This document shows positions 24,638-33,785 of a stretch of 64,000 nucleotides of DNA, piece by piece (the stretch's first letter is position 1; every line of letters begins with the position of its first letter). The position numbers and the translations under genes are program-made. Below the pieces are notes generated by a model. That model was not told the origin of the DNA. It ran no database searches and saw nothing but the letters and a program-made list of their open reading frames with translations. The DNA is from Falsiruegeria litorea R37 (lineage in GTDB: Bacteria; Pseudomonadota; Alphaproteobacteria; Rhodobacterales; Rhodobacteraceae), in contig NZ_FWFO01000002.1 of the NCBI RefSeq assembly GCF_900172225.1, forward strand, positions 434,001 to 498,000, written 5' to 3'.

Positions 24638-25341
24638 GACAGCTCGACCAATGCATGTGGATCGCAGACCTTGATGCGCTTGCGCTTGCTCTCGACAATC
24701 CCCTGCTTTTCCCACGCGCTCAGCAACCGGCTGACCGTGTGCAGGGTGGTTGCAGTCAGTTCCGACAGGTCCTGTCGGGTGATCGGAAAGTCGATCTCGA
24801 TCCCGTCGTCGACTTTGCGCCCGGTCTGATTGATCAATCGCAACAACGCATTGGCCACCCGCTGCTCAACCTGTTGCGTGGCAAGCTCAACGATGCGTGT
24901 GTTCAACTCTCCGACGCGATGGCCGACGGTCTTATAGGTCTCGGTCGCAAAACCGTCGTAGTCTGCCACAAAGGTGTCCCACAATCGCATGGGCCAGCTG
25001 AGCACGATGGACTCGGTCGCGGTGACGGCTGTGGCGGGATAGCTCTCGCGCCCGATGGCCTTGGCAATGCCCAACAGCTGCCCGGATGGAATGTGCAGCG
25101 CCGTGACCTGTTCGCCCGTCTGGGTGACACGGACGACGCGGACGTAGCCATCGAGCAGCATGAAAAACCGCTCGGCGGCCTCACCCTCTTCAAAAATGTG
25201 TGCGCCCTCGTCGTAGCGCCGTGAACTGGCCTGATCCAGAATAACACGGATCTGGCGCCGTTCGAGTTGCGAAAAGGGCGGCAGGTGCGTCAGCAAGCTT
25301 TCATCAAGCCGCGGCAGGGTTTTCTTTGCGTTCTCAGTCAT
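24628..25341 (-). CDS. nnrR: Crp/Fnr-family regulator, NnrR/DNR type
   Basis: 237 residues with a beta-barrel sensor domain (about 20-140), a dimer helix and a C-terminal helix-turn-helix (187-213). No FNR-type cysteine cluster is present, as in NO-sensing NnrR/DNR proteins. In the recognition helix the Glu of FNR/CRP (R-E-x2-S-R) is replaced: L200-H201-T-V-S204-R205. That fits half-sites TTGCG instead of TTGAT. The start at 25341 is chosen because upstream codons lack regulator-like sequence. It sits between nor and nir gene clusters, so NO- or nitrite-responsive control of both is the natural inference. Confidence 0.85.
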   Translation of the reverse strand: MTENAKKTLPRLDESLLTHLPPFSQLERRQIRVILDQASSRRYDEGAHIFEEGEAAERFFMLLDGYVRVVRVTQTGEQVTALHIPSGQLLGIAKAIGRESYPATAVTATESIVLSWPMRLWDTFVADYDGFATETYKTVGHRVGELNTRIVELATQQVEQRVANALLRLINQTGRKVDDGIEIDFPITRQDLSELTATTLHTVSRLLSAWEKQGIVESKRKRIKVCDPHALVELSQL

Positions 25342-25419
25342 TGCCCATCCGAATTGGCACATTCGCGATGACAAAGCCAGTTCACTGCCAACCCCGGCCT
25401 TCCAAAAACGCCGGAAACC

Positions 25420-25433
25420 TTGCGCCAGCGCAA
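25420..25433. promoter_or_regulatory. NnrR-type operator ahead of paz-nirK
   Basis: TTGCGC-CA-GCGCAA is a perfect palindrome. Its centre is 69 bases before the pseudoazurin ATG. With the usual -41.5 placement of an activator, transcription would start near 25468, and AATAAA lies at the expected -10 distance. It also lies about 85 bases upstream of the regulator's own start. Confidence 0.65.
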
Positions 25434-25495
25434 ATTCCGCCGCGCCGAACCCAATAAAGTCCATCTCAAGAGATCAAAAATGGAAGGACAGACTG

Positions 25496-25927
25496 ATGAT
25501 CCGCACAGTTACAACCGGCGTTGCCCTGGCCACGTTGATGGCAGGCGCCGCTTTTGCGGAAACCTTTGAGGTCAAGATGCTCAACAAGGGCAGCGATGGC
25601 GAGCGCATGGTGTTTGAACCGGCGTTCATCCAAGCCGCGCCCGGGGACACGATCAAGTTTCTGGCCAGCGACAAGGGGCATAACGCTGAGACCGGAAAAG
25701 GCCTGATCCCAGAAGGGGCAGAAGGCTTTAAGGGCAAGATCAACCAAGAGATCGAGATCACTCTGGATGCCGAAGGTGTCTATGGCGTGATCTGCAAGCC
25801 GCACTACGCCATGGGCATGGTGATGACGATCGTCGTTGGCGACGTCCAACCGCCCGAGGATTTTCTGGCCGGCCGCGTGCCGAAGAAAGCCAAGAAACGT
25901 TTCGAAGCCCAACTGGCGGGCCTGTGA
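25496..25927 (+). CDS. Pseudoazurin, blue copper electron carrier
   Basis: 143 residues; a 21-residue signal peptide is followed by a cupredoxin. Type 1 copper ligands are H62, C100, H103 and M108, at exactly the spacing of known pseudoazurins. It donates electrons to copper nitrite reductase in the periplasm, and nirK follows 55 bases downstream in the same direction. The C-terminal basic tail ([11 protein letters not shown]) is a normal docking feature. Confidence 0.93.
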   Translation: MIRTVTTGVALATLMAGAAFAETFEVKMLNKGSDGERMVFEPAFIQAAPGDTIKFLASDKGHNAETGKGLIPEGAEGFKGKINQEIEITLDAEGVYGVICKPHYAMGMVMTIVVGDVQPPEDFLAGRVPKKAKKRFEAQLAGL

Positions 25928-25982
25928 AGCGCGCCAACCTAAGCACACGAAAAGGTCAAACCCACAATTGATGGAGGATGAA

Positions 25983-27200
25983 ATGGCCAAATATGTAAAC
26001 CCAGGATTGATGAAAACCAGCCGCCGCAATGTCCTGCGTGGCAGTATGCTCGCCGGAGCAGCTGCAATGACAGGGGCCACTGCGATGGCTGCACAGCGGA
26101 CACCGAAACTGCACGGTATTAACACGGTCTCGAACAACATCTATCGGGTGGCGGGCAAAGAAGAGGCCGCAACAGATGCCAAGCCTGCCGATTTGTCGGG
26201 CTACACCCGTGTGAAGCAGAAGCTCGTACCCCCACCTTTTGCACCCGCACACGAGCAGGTCGCGACTGGCGGGCCCAAGATCGTTGAGATCACTATGGAA
26301 ACCGAAGAGCGGCTTATGGTGGTTGACGAAGACAATGGCGCAAGCGTCTGGGCACTGACCTACAATGGTTCCGTTCCTGGTCCACTGATCATCGTCCACG
26401 AGGGCGACATGGTAGAGTTGACGCTGCGCAACCCGACTTCCAGCATGATGGAACACAATATCGACTTCCATGCTTCGACCGGCGCCCTAGGTGGCGGTGG
26501 CCTGACCCATATCTACCCCGGCGAGGAATGCGTGCTGCGCTGGAAGGCAACCAAGCCTGGTTGCTTCACCTACCATTGCGCTCCGGGCGGCGACATGATC
26601 CCGTATCACGTTACTCACGGCATGAACGGTGCCATCATGGTGCTGCCGCGCGATGGCCTGAAGGACAAGGATGGCAACCCGCTGCGCTATGACAGCATCG
26701 CTTATTTCGGCGAGCAGGACTATTACTTGCCCAAGGACGAGAACGGCGACTACCGTACCTACGAGGCGGCAGGCGACGACTATGCCGACAGTCTTGAAGC
26801 AATGCGTGGCCTGATCCCAACCCATTCCGTGTTTAACGGTGCAGTGGGTGCCCTAACGGGTGAAGGCGCGATCAAAGCCAAGGTTGGTGAGACCGTGCTA
26901 ATGATCCACAATCAGGCAAACCGGGATTCCCGGCCGCACCTGATCGGCGGACATGGCAACTATGTCTGGGAAAGCTCGTTCACTGACGCGCCTCTGCAAG
27001 ACATGGAAACTTGGTTCGTGCGTGGCGGCAGTGCCGTAGCGGCGATGTACACCTTCGAGCAGCCGGGCGTCTACGCCTATGTAAACCACAACCTGATTGA
27101 AGGTGTGATGCTGGGCGCAACTGCTCACGTCGTGGTCGAAGGCCAGTGGGACAACGCGCTCATGGAGCAGGTCGTCGCCCCGCGCAGTTTCGAAGCCTAA
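25983..27200 (+). CDS. nirK: Copper-containing nitrite reductase
   Basis: 405 residues; reduces nitrite to nitric oxide in the periplasm. A Tat signal (SRRNVLRG) starts the protein. Copper ligands are H158 and H163 (DFHAS), H198-C199, H209 and M214, with the last type 2 His in RPHLIGGH. The segment between C199 and H209 is one residue longer than in Alcaligenes NirK, as in the class II enzymes of Rhodobacter. GGAGG lies six bases before the chosen ATG. It is followed after 16 bases by nirV. The NnrR-type site upstream of paz should control it. Confidence 0.97.
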   Translation: MAKYVNPGLMKTSRRNVLRGSMLAGAAAMTGATAMAAQRTPKLHGINTVSNNIYRVAGKEEAATDAKPADLSGYTRVKQKLVPPPFAPAHEQVATGGPKIVEITMETEERLMVVDEDNGASVWALTYNGSVPGPLIIVHEGDMVELTLRNPTSSMMEHNIDFHASTGALGGGGLTHIYPGEECVLRWKATKPGCFTYHCAPGGDMIPYHVTHGMNGAIMVLPRDGLKDKDGNPLRYDSIAYFGEQDYYLPKDENGDYRTYEAAGDDYADSLEAMRGLIPTHSVFNGAVGALTGEGAIKAKVGETVLMIHNQANRDSRPHLIGGHGNYVWESSFTDAPLQDMETWFVRGGSAVAAMYTFEQPGVYAYVNHNLIEGVMLGATAHVVVEGQWDNALMEQVVAPRSFEA

Positions 27201-27216
27201 GAGAGGGGGAGGACCG

Positions 27217-27966
27217 ATGTCCGCCGCTGCAAGCTCAAAGGCCAGTCTTGGCAAGACGTCCCTTTGTTTCGCCTCCTTGTGTCTTGCGGCGGCAACCATC
27301 GCTTGGGTCGCGCTCTCGCAGCGCGGCCCGGACCCAGCCTATCTGCCAATGATGGCTGGGCAGGCCATCATTTTGCCGGACGGGCGTTCGATCTACGTGC
27401 AAAAGCATGAAGTCACCGTAACCGAATGGAACAGATGTGCAGACGAGGGTGCCTGTGAGTTCACCTTGCGTGCACGACCTGACCAAGACCCCGCCAAAAC
27501 ACCGGCAACCGGCCTGAACTACATGGATGTTCAGCACTATGTCACCTGGATCAACAAGAGAAGTCGTCATAACTTCCGGCTGCCGACTGCTGGAGAATGG
27601 AATGTCATGGCGGCCGCCGTTCTCCCTGAGAAACCCGATCCACTGTTCACGGATCCGTCGCTGACGTGGGCTTCCAGCTACCTTGTTGAAGGTCTGGCCC
27701 CTCGGGCACTCAAACCCCAGGGCAGTTTTTCTGCCTCCCCAGAAGGCGTCGTGGATCTCGATGGCAGCGTTTGGGAATGGACCATGGAATGCTATGATGG
27801 GCTGGATGGCGGGACATCTCCTGATCGCTGTCCGGCATTCTTCGTGGGTGGAGAGCACTTGGCCGCAATGTCTTTCTTGGTCAGGGACCCCGCGCGTGGT
27901 GGATGCGCTGTAGGAACGCCGCCGGCCCACCTCGGGATGCGTCTGATCAGTGACGAAGCCTTATGA
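27217..27966 (+). CDS. nirV: NirV, formylglycine-generating-enzyme-like protein
   Basis: 249 residues. An N-terminal membrane segment (TSLCFASLCLAAATIAWVAL) anchors an FGE/sulfatase-modifying-type domain: VQKHEVTVTEWNRC, FRLPTAGEWNVM, DGSVWEWTMECY and HLGMRLI. nirV follows nirK in many denitrifiers; its function is unproven but is thought to be in maturation. True FGE active-site cysteines are not conserved here. It is the last gene of paz-nirK-nirV. Confidence 0.88.
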   Translation: MSAAASSKASLGKTSLCFASLCLAAATIAWVALSQRGPDPAYLPMMAGQAIILPDGRSIYVQKHEVTVTEWNRCADEGACEFTLRARPDQDPAKTPATGLNYMDVQHYVTWINKRSRHNFRLPTAGEWNVMAAAVLPEKPDPLFTDPSLTWASSYLVEGLAPRALKPQGSFSASPEGVVDLDGSVWEWTMECYDGLDGGTSPDRCPAFFVGGEHLAAMSFLVRDPARGGCAVGTPPAHLGMRLISDEAL

Positions 27967-28312
27967 GCGAGATACGCGGTCATAGAATTATGTGATCGGA
28001 TGACCGCTTCGAAGCGCAAGTCACAAAAGCAACGAGCTCGACACCGCAACAGCCAAGGCTTTCTGCGTAAGCAAAAAAATTGCAACTGCACAGGTCCGCG
28101 TTGCGCACATTGCCGTCACTCATTGCTGCCGCTTCGCTGACGCGGCGTTCTCTTGCTCGCGCAGCGTTGTGTTTTCTGCGGGGGCCGCAGGTTCCCCGTT
28201 TGCAGCCATTCAAGAGGGCGGAAACCTACAATATCCAAACTGGTTTTTGCTCTGCGGTCTGTTTCGACAGCCAAGTCGCGGACAAAACAGGCGCAGTGTT
28301 TTATTGCGTTGT
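27967..28312. other. Gene-free stretch after nirV
   Basis: About 350 bases between convergent genes. A short GC-rich stem (CTGCGG/CCGCAG near 28180) is visible, without a T-run. No gene is supported. Confidence 0.5.
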
Positions 28313-28651
28313 CTATTTGCTGTTTGATGAAAGTCGATCGAGTTCTCGGTCAAGGAAAAATGCAAGCAGAATCCTGATAAGAACGATCGCCCCAAGCGCC
28401 CCAAGATCTTCCAGAGACCGATGGGCAATGCTGTGCAAAATATCTGAGACAATCAGCACTTCAAGCGCAAGTAAGATCAGTTGTCCGAGATTAAGCCGTA
28501 AATTCAAGAAGACGGCTTTAGGCGTTTCACCACGCCTTCGTAATTTGAAGCACTGGACGAGCAGGAGGCAAAGGCCGCCTGCGAGGAGCACGATTACGCC
28601 AGCATCAACGATGTCAGCGATAATTTCTGCGGTATTCTCGATTATAGTCAT
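28313..28651 (-). CDS. DUF1622 membrane protein
   Basis: 112 residues with three hydrophobic segments; the family signature is recognisable in LLVQCFKLRR, LNLRLNLGQLILLALEVLIV and ILHSIAHRSLEDLGALGAIV. The function is unknown. It lies 24 bases after the GntP permease on the minus strand and is probably co-transcribed with it and the patatin gene. Confidence 0.82.
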   Translation of the reverse strand: MTIIENTAEIIADIVDAGVIVLLAGGLCLLLVQCFKLRRRGETPKAVFLNLRLNLGQLILLALEVLIVSDILHSIAHRSLEDLGALGAIVLIRILLAFFLDRELDRLSSNSK

Positions 28652-28675
28652 CCCCGAACCACTATCTTTTCAGCT

Positions 28676-30130
28676 TCAAAACCCACCTAGCAGAGTCCCA
28701 AGCAGGATGATCGCAATCAACGCGATCATCGGCACCAGAACAGCAACTACAAAGATATCACCATATGCTTCACGATGGGTCAGGCCACAAATGCCGAGCA
28801 CTGTTATCACCGCACCATTATGGGGCAAGGCATCGAGGGCGCCTGAAGCGACGGACGTGACGCGATGCATCGCTTCCAACGAGGTATGGGTTGCGGCCGC
28901 AAGTTCGACAAATTGCGCGCCTAATGCATCAAGCGCGATGCTCATGCCGCCAGAAGCAGACCCCGTGATTGCTGAGAGCGTCGTGACAGAGGCCGCCACG
29001 GCTACAAGCGGATTTCCGTCGCTTAATCCGAGCATGGCATCTGTGATGGCCTGAAAAACCGGCAGGGCCGCGATAACCGCGCCAAAACCCACGAGGCTGG
29101 CTGTGTTGAAAATTGGCAATACGGCCGCATCGGCCCCTTTGTTTAGGCTTGTTTTGACGCTTGCCAGTCGTGTCCAACTGGTTGCAAGCAAGAACAGGAT
29201 CGATGTGGTCAGTGCAACGATTATAGACCATACGCCACGCACGGCCTCTATGGTTGTCGGTCCAAACAACGGTTCAGCCAGGTAACTGGTATCCAAACGC
29301 GGAACCGCGAGTTGGACGAAGAGAAAATTCACCACGACCACAAGCACAACCGGCGCGATGGCAAGCGAAAAGCTTGGCTCGTTTGTCATGTTTGCATTGG
29401 CTGGTTCAATCTCGTTCAGGTCAAACCCTTCCCCTTGAGAGCGCACTCGCATCTCTTTGTCTGGCTCGGGAAGCCCTTCATCGTGTTCACCATAGCCTTC
29501 GCCGATAGACGCGGCGCGAGAGGCCCGACGGTTGAGCCAGGCCATTCCGAGGCCCGCCATGATGGCTGCCGCGATAAGACCAAGACCCGGTGCTGCAAAG
29601 GCAGTGGTTCCGAAGAACGGCATGGGGATGGCGTTCTGGATTGCAGGGGTGCCCGGCAATGCAGACATGGTGAAAGTGAACGCGCCAAGCGCCAACGCTC
29701 CGGGGATGAGTCGTTTGGGAATATCTGCGTCGCGAAAGAGTGCCGCCGCGATCGGGTAGATTGCGAATGCCACAACAAATAGCGAAACGCCGCCGTAGGT
29801 CAGCACGCCGCAGCACAACACCACCGCTAAAATGGCTTTGTCAGCGCCAAGTCTGGCGATCACCCAGTGGGCGATCGACCGCGCCGATCCACTGTCGTCC
29901 ATCAGCTTTCCAAAGATTGCGCCAAGGAAGAAAAGCGGAAAGAACGAAATAATGAAATCGCCCGTGTTGGTCATGAAAATCTGTGTGAAGCTGGCCAGCA
30001 TCGGCAGCGCCCCCGTCAGGGCAGCAGCCAGCAAAGCAAGAAGCGGCGCCAATATCAGCAACGTGACACCGCGAAACGCAAAGTACATGAGCAACACGAG
30101 CGACAGTAGAACTGAAAGGATATCGATCAT
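28676..30130 (-). CDS. GntP-family permease
   Basis: 484 residues with about twelve membrane helices, typical of GntP-type proton-coupled carboxylate transporters (gluconate, hydroxybutyrate). Features include the early GDFIISFFPLFFLGAIFGKL, TMSALPGTPAIQNAIPMPFF, and the late SGSASGGMSIALDALGA and SSVASGALDALPHNGAVIT-like stretch. A hydrophilic loop (about 215-245) is longer than usual. ATGA overlap with the patatin gene indicates coupling. In related bacteria the permease and patatin are often beside 3-hydroxybutyrate genes, so 3-hydroxybutyrate is a reasonable but untested substrate. Confidence 0.85.
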   Translation of the reverse strand: MIDILSVLLSLVLLMYFAFRGVTLLILAPLLALLAAALTGALPMLASFTQIFMTNTGDFIISFFPLFFLGAIFGKLMDDSGSARSIAHWVIARLGADKAILAVVLCCGVLTYGGVSLFVVAFAIYPIAAALFRDADIPKRLIPGALALGAFTFTMSALPGTPAIQNAIPMPFFGTTAFAAPGLGLIAAAIMAGLGMAWLNRRASRAASIGEGYGEHDEGLPEPDKEMRVRSQGEGFDLNEIEPANANMTNEPSFSLAIAPVVLVVVVNFLFVQLAVPRLDTSYLAEPLFGPTTIEAVRGVWSIIVALTTSILFLLATSWTRLASVKTSLNKGADAAVLPIFNTASLVGFGAVIAALPVFQAITDAMLGLSDGNPLVAVAASVTTLSAITGSASGGMSIALDALGAQFVELAAATHTSLEAMHRVTSVASGALDALPHNGAVITVLGICGLTHREAYGDIFVVAVLVPMIALIAIILLGTLLGGF

Positions 30131-31194
30131 TTCCGCGGACCCCGATTGGTGCCTTCGGCCAGATGCGCCGGTTTCAGACTTTCGTCAAAAATCTCTCTTG
30201 GCTGCCAGGTTGACGTCTTTCCAACGTCCGGCCAGGCTGTCTCCACCCAATCATCGGCGGTTTTGCGACCGATTTCAAAAAGGTGTTCCAGAAAGGCCAT
30301 TTCGGCATTCATCTTGCTGGATACACTGAGATTACACATTTCCTCAGAAGCATGGATACGGTGCAAACGCCCATCACGGTACGCCTTCCGATCAAGTTGG
30401 TCGTTCTCGATTATTTCCCACAAAAAGCCAATCGAGCGGAGCTCCTTCATTAAGCTGGAGTTGAAAGTGATCTCGTTGAGGCGGTTTTCGATCTCGTAGG
30501 GGGTCGTTGGGATATCTGAACGTTCGAACGGATTGACCTGCACGATGACGACGTCTCGCGCCTCGGTCTCGTCGACCAAGGGGAAAAGCGGCGGATTGCC
30601 CATGTATCCGCCGTCCCAATAAGCTTCTCCGTCGATTTCCACAGCTTTAAAGACATGTGGAAGACAGGCTGACGCCATGACCGCGTCTGCGCTCAGATCG
30701 GGTTGGCGAAACACTTTCGAGCGCCCCGTTCGCACATTTGTCGCAGACAGAAATATGCGCGGCCCGTCTGTTGAATTGATGGCATCAAAATCAAAACAGT
30801 CCTTCACGAGGTCGCGCAACGGATTAATGTTGAGCGGATTGAACTGATAGGGTGACGCCATCTGACGCATGAACTGCGAAATGACAAAGCCGGGTGAATG
30901 CTCCAAGCTCCAATCGCCGCGCAACCTGTCCCATAGAGTTCGTTTGTAGGGGCTCGTGCTGCTCGCGCGACTCACCCGTGTCCAGTAGCGCCTGAGCAAT
31001 TCGCGCGCACCTTCAGGGCCAGCTTGTGTCAGGCCCTGTGCCAGAGCGACGGCATTCATCGCGCCCGCGCTGGTGCCGGAAATGCCAACGATTTCAATGT
31101 CGTTAAGCTCCAGAAGTCGATCAAGGACGCCCCAAGTGAACGCGCCATGCGAACCACCGCCCTGAAGCGCGACATCAATTGGTTTCTTGGGCAT
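30127..31194 (-). CDS. Patatin-like phospholipase
   Basis: 355 residues. The oxyanion-hole loop is GGGSHG, the nucleophile elbow GTSAG and the Asp of the catalytic dyad lies in DGGYMGN; all are intact, so an active Ser-Asp lipid acyl hydrolase is expected. No signal peptide. The start at 31194 is directly before VALQGGGSHG. First gene of a probable patatin-gntP-DUF1622 operon. It may act on phospholipids or on hydroxyalkanoate oligomers; context hints at the latter. Confidence 0.87.
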   Translation of the reverse strand: MPKKPIDVALQGGGSHGAFTWGVLDRLLELNDIEIVGISGTSAGAMNAVALAQGLTQAGPEGARELLRRYWTRVSRASSTSPYKRTLWDRLRGDWSLEHSPGFVISQFMRQMASPYQFNPLNINPLRDLVKDCFDFDAINSTDGPRIFLSATNVRTGRSKVFRQPDLSADAVMASACLPHVFKAVEIDGEAYWDGGYMGNPPLFPLVDETEARDVVIVQVNPFERSDIPTTPYEIENRLNEITFNSSLMKELRSIGFLWEIIENDQLDRKAYRDGRLHRIHASEEMCNLSVSSKMNAEMAFLEHLFEIGRKTADDWVETAWPDVGKTSTWQPREIFDESLKPAHLAEGTNRGPRK

Positions 31195-31300
31195 GCTCAC
31201 ATCTCCTTGAGACCACCTTGCAGGCGCAATATCAGTATCGCTGCAATGCAGCAATTTCTCAAAGAAAAAGAGCTAGACCGAACTATTTGCCGCAATTCAA

Positions 31301-31949
31301 TTGCCATATTGGACCATTGCAGAAGGCGCCGCCGTAGGCGCTTTCTTCGCCTATTCCGAAGCCAAACGTCGCGCTAAAGATCCCAAGGCCTTTGGCACTG
31401 GCATCCCCAAAGGCATCATCGCGCCCGAAACTGCGAACAACGCGACCGTTGGCGGCGCACTTGTGCCAACCTTGACGCTCGGCGTGCCCGGCTCACCTGC
31501 CGCTGCAGTTCTGCTGGGGGCGCTGCTGATCCAGGGACTGACACCCGGGCCCAAGCTTTTCTCGGAAGAGCCGGACCTGATGTATGCGATTTTTGTCGGG
31601 GTGATCATGGTGCCTATGTCGGTCGTTGTTCCGACGGTCATGTTGCTCAGTTTTGTCGGAATCTATTCGGTGTCGAATTCAGTCTTCAACGTTGGCGTTT
31701 TGCTGGGGGCTGGCATTCTTGGCTACGTTGTTCGCAAACTGGGTTATTCCATTGCGCCCTTGTCCATTGGCTTTGTTCTTGGCCCGATCTTAGAGAATTC
31801 ACTTCGCCAGTCGCTGACCATCGCCGGCGGCAGCATTACCGAGTATTTTCAATACGCCTATTGGCCTAACGATCTATGGGGCCTTGGCGCTGACGATCCT
31901 TTGGGGGCCCGTCACATCCCGCCTTAAACGCGGCACGGAGGACGCATGA
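31301..31949 (+). pseudogene. tctA remnant: N-truncated and frameshifted transporter subunit
   Basis: Reads from about the middle to the end of TctA, the large membrane subunit of tripartite tricarboxylate transporters: PETANNATVGGALVPTLTLG and GALLIQGLTPGPKLF are family hallmarks. The first half of the gene is missing. Near 31850 the likeness jumps one base forward to a C-terminus ending NTPIGLTIYGALALTILWGP that closes at 31949. That stop overlaps the sulfatase ATG (ATGA), showing the two were once operon partners. The open frame left behind ends at 31927. Not functional. Confidence 0.82.
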
Positions 31950-32251
31950 TCGACCTACCGAACATCCTGATCATTTATGCCGACCAGATGCGTTACGACG
32001 CAATGGGTTGTGCGGGCAATCCAGTGATCCGTACGGCGAACATCGACAGGTTATCAGCCGACGGTGTGCATTTCAGCGAGGCCTTTACCTCTTACCCAAT
32101 CTGCTGTCCGTTTCGCGCCTCGGTCCTTACGGGCAACTACGCTCAGGGGCACGGGATGGTGCAAAACCAGTTTCCTTTGTGCGGTGGCCAAGGGCGGGCA
32201 CATTCCGATTGCAACTTGCTTTGCCTGTTACATCACACGCCGCGCCTATGA
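31946..32251 (+). pseudogene. Sulfatase remnant, N-terminal fragment
   Basis: Only the first 78 residues resemble a type I sulfatase: PNILIIYADQMRYDAMGCAG with metal-binding Asp, then the modification site C53-C-P-F-R57 that would become formylglycine, then LTGNYAQGHG. At about 32180 the frame leaves the sulfatase and runs into transketolase sequence. A good GGAGG lies ahead of the ATG, so a truncated peptide could still be made. About 400 residues are deleted. Confidence 0.82.
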
Positions 32252-32951
32252 CCAGATGATGATCTGTATGGGAACGGGGTCAGGCCCGGGGAGCAACCAA
32301 GACACGGGACCGACCAATATCACCAGTGGCTTTACGCCCGGCATCGCAAATCCGGGCCGCATTCACCACCAGACCGCGGAAGATCTTGGGATGGAACGGG
32401 CTATCCCGAACGCGACGGTGATTGCCCCGATGGATCCAACGGATTTTCGCGCCGTGGTTGAAGCCGCAGTTGATCTTCCGGGACTGACGTACATCCGCGG
32501 CCACCGGGGTGATACGCCGCGTTTGCTTGACCCGAAAAAATTCACGTTCGAACTGGGCCGGACATACACGCTCAAAGAAGGGTCCGGCATCGGCATCATC
32601 GCGACCGGGCACGGATCGCAATGGGCGCTTGAGGCTTCGGATATTCTGAAGGAACGAGGCATCGCGCATTCACTGTTGCACGTCCCGACGATCAAGCCGG
32701 TGAATGAGGCCGAAATCGCGGATTTCGCTTTTGCGCACAATCAGATCGGTACCGTCGAAGATTATCAAATCGTCACTGGGCTAGGGTCGCTTGTGGCCGA
32801 AATTGTCTCGGACATTGGGGGCGGACCATGGATAACGCGCATCGGTCTGCCCAACGCATGGGCACCGGGCGGCACGCTGCCCTACATTCGAAGGCAGCTT
32901 GGGTTGGATGCTGATACAATGGCAGACCGCATCGCAGGGGGGATGGTATGA
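32180..32951 (+). pseudogene. Transketolase C-terminal-subunit remnant
   Basis: Starts abruptly at the sulfatase junction with KGGHIPIATCFACYITRRAY, then PGIANPGRIHHQTAEDLGM, MDPTDFRAVVEAAVDLPGL and a complete C-terminal domain ending ADRIAGGMV. This is the small-subunit type of split transketolase (pyrimidine and C-terminal domains); roughly the first 90 residues are missing. A short stretch around 32270-32330 (GSGPGSNQDTGPTNITSG) looks scrambled. Its stop overlaps the next ATG (ATGA), preserving the old operon order. Confidence 0.8.
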
Positions 32952-33725
32952 GACGCAACACCTCGGTTCTTGCGCTCGACCTTGTCGCTGCCAAAATCCG
33001 GCGCAACGTATTGGAAATCTGCCGTCAACGGGGGGATATGCCACGCAGGGGGGGGCATTTTCTGACATTGCCGCGACGCTCTATTGCGACGAGCTGCGTC
33101 CGGATGAACACGGTTGGTTTCAGGACCGGCTCGTTTGTCCAACGGTCAAGACGCGATCATGACATATGGCGCCTTGGCCGAGACGGGTCACTACACAATG
33201 GACGACCTTCGCACCTTCAATGCTGATGGCGGTTGGGTCGACCAGAGCCCCATCGAAGGCCAGCTTGGGTTTGAGATTACCGCTGGATCGCTGAGACAAG
33301 GTCCAAGCCAGTCGGCAGGCCTCGCCTGGGCGCTTCGTCAACAAGGATCGCACAAGCGGGTCTATTGCCTATTCTCAGACGGTGAATTGCAGGAAGGCAA
33401 TGTCTGGGAAGGAGCGATGTTTGCCGGGCATCAGAAGCAGGATAACCTTTGCTACATCGTCGACAACAACGACATGCAAGCGTCTGGCCACGCGCGTGAC
33501 GTGATGAGCGTTGAACCGGTGCCGGGGAGGTTCGAGGCCTTCGGATTCAAAACGCGCCGGATCTCCGGGACGGGTGTGCAGGAATTGCTGGATACGTTCG
33601 AAGAAGCCCGCGCCACTGTTGGGGCCCCCTTTGTCATGGTGTGCGACACACGGCTTTGGGACGGGATCAACTGCCTGCAAAAGGCATTACCCACCCGAAG
33701 CGGACATTTCAGTCGGGCGCTCTGA
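32948..33725 (+). pseudogene. Transketolase N-terminal-subunit remnant, multiple frameshifts
   Basis: Similarity to the thiamine-diphosphate domain of split transketolase is spread over three frames: MRRNTSVLALDLVAAKIRRN first, then GGAFSDIAATLYCDELRPDE, then QDAIMTYGALAETGHYTMDD onward. The last frame includes LFSDGELQEGNVWEGA and NNDMQASGHARDVMSVEP, with the ThDP/Mg motif region kept. At least two frameshifts at the 5' end and a damaged 3' end make it a pseudogene. The usual HG-type proton relay near the N-terminus is lost. Confidence 0.82.
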
Positions 33726-33785
33726 TACACTTCGGCACCTGCAACCAATGCCGAAAAATTGGCTGCCATCCCGGTGTTTTCAGCC

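Noticed and set aside
25836-25982. Upstream-extended nirK start
   Set aside because: It would overlap the pseudoazurin gene in another frame; GGAGG and the Tat signal support the ATG at 25983.
32064-32951. Single intact transketolase-like gene from 32064
   Set aside because: The first 40 codons are out-of-frame sulfatase DNA and the protein lacks about 90 N-terminal residues, so it is treated as a remnant.
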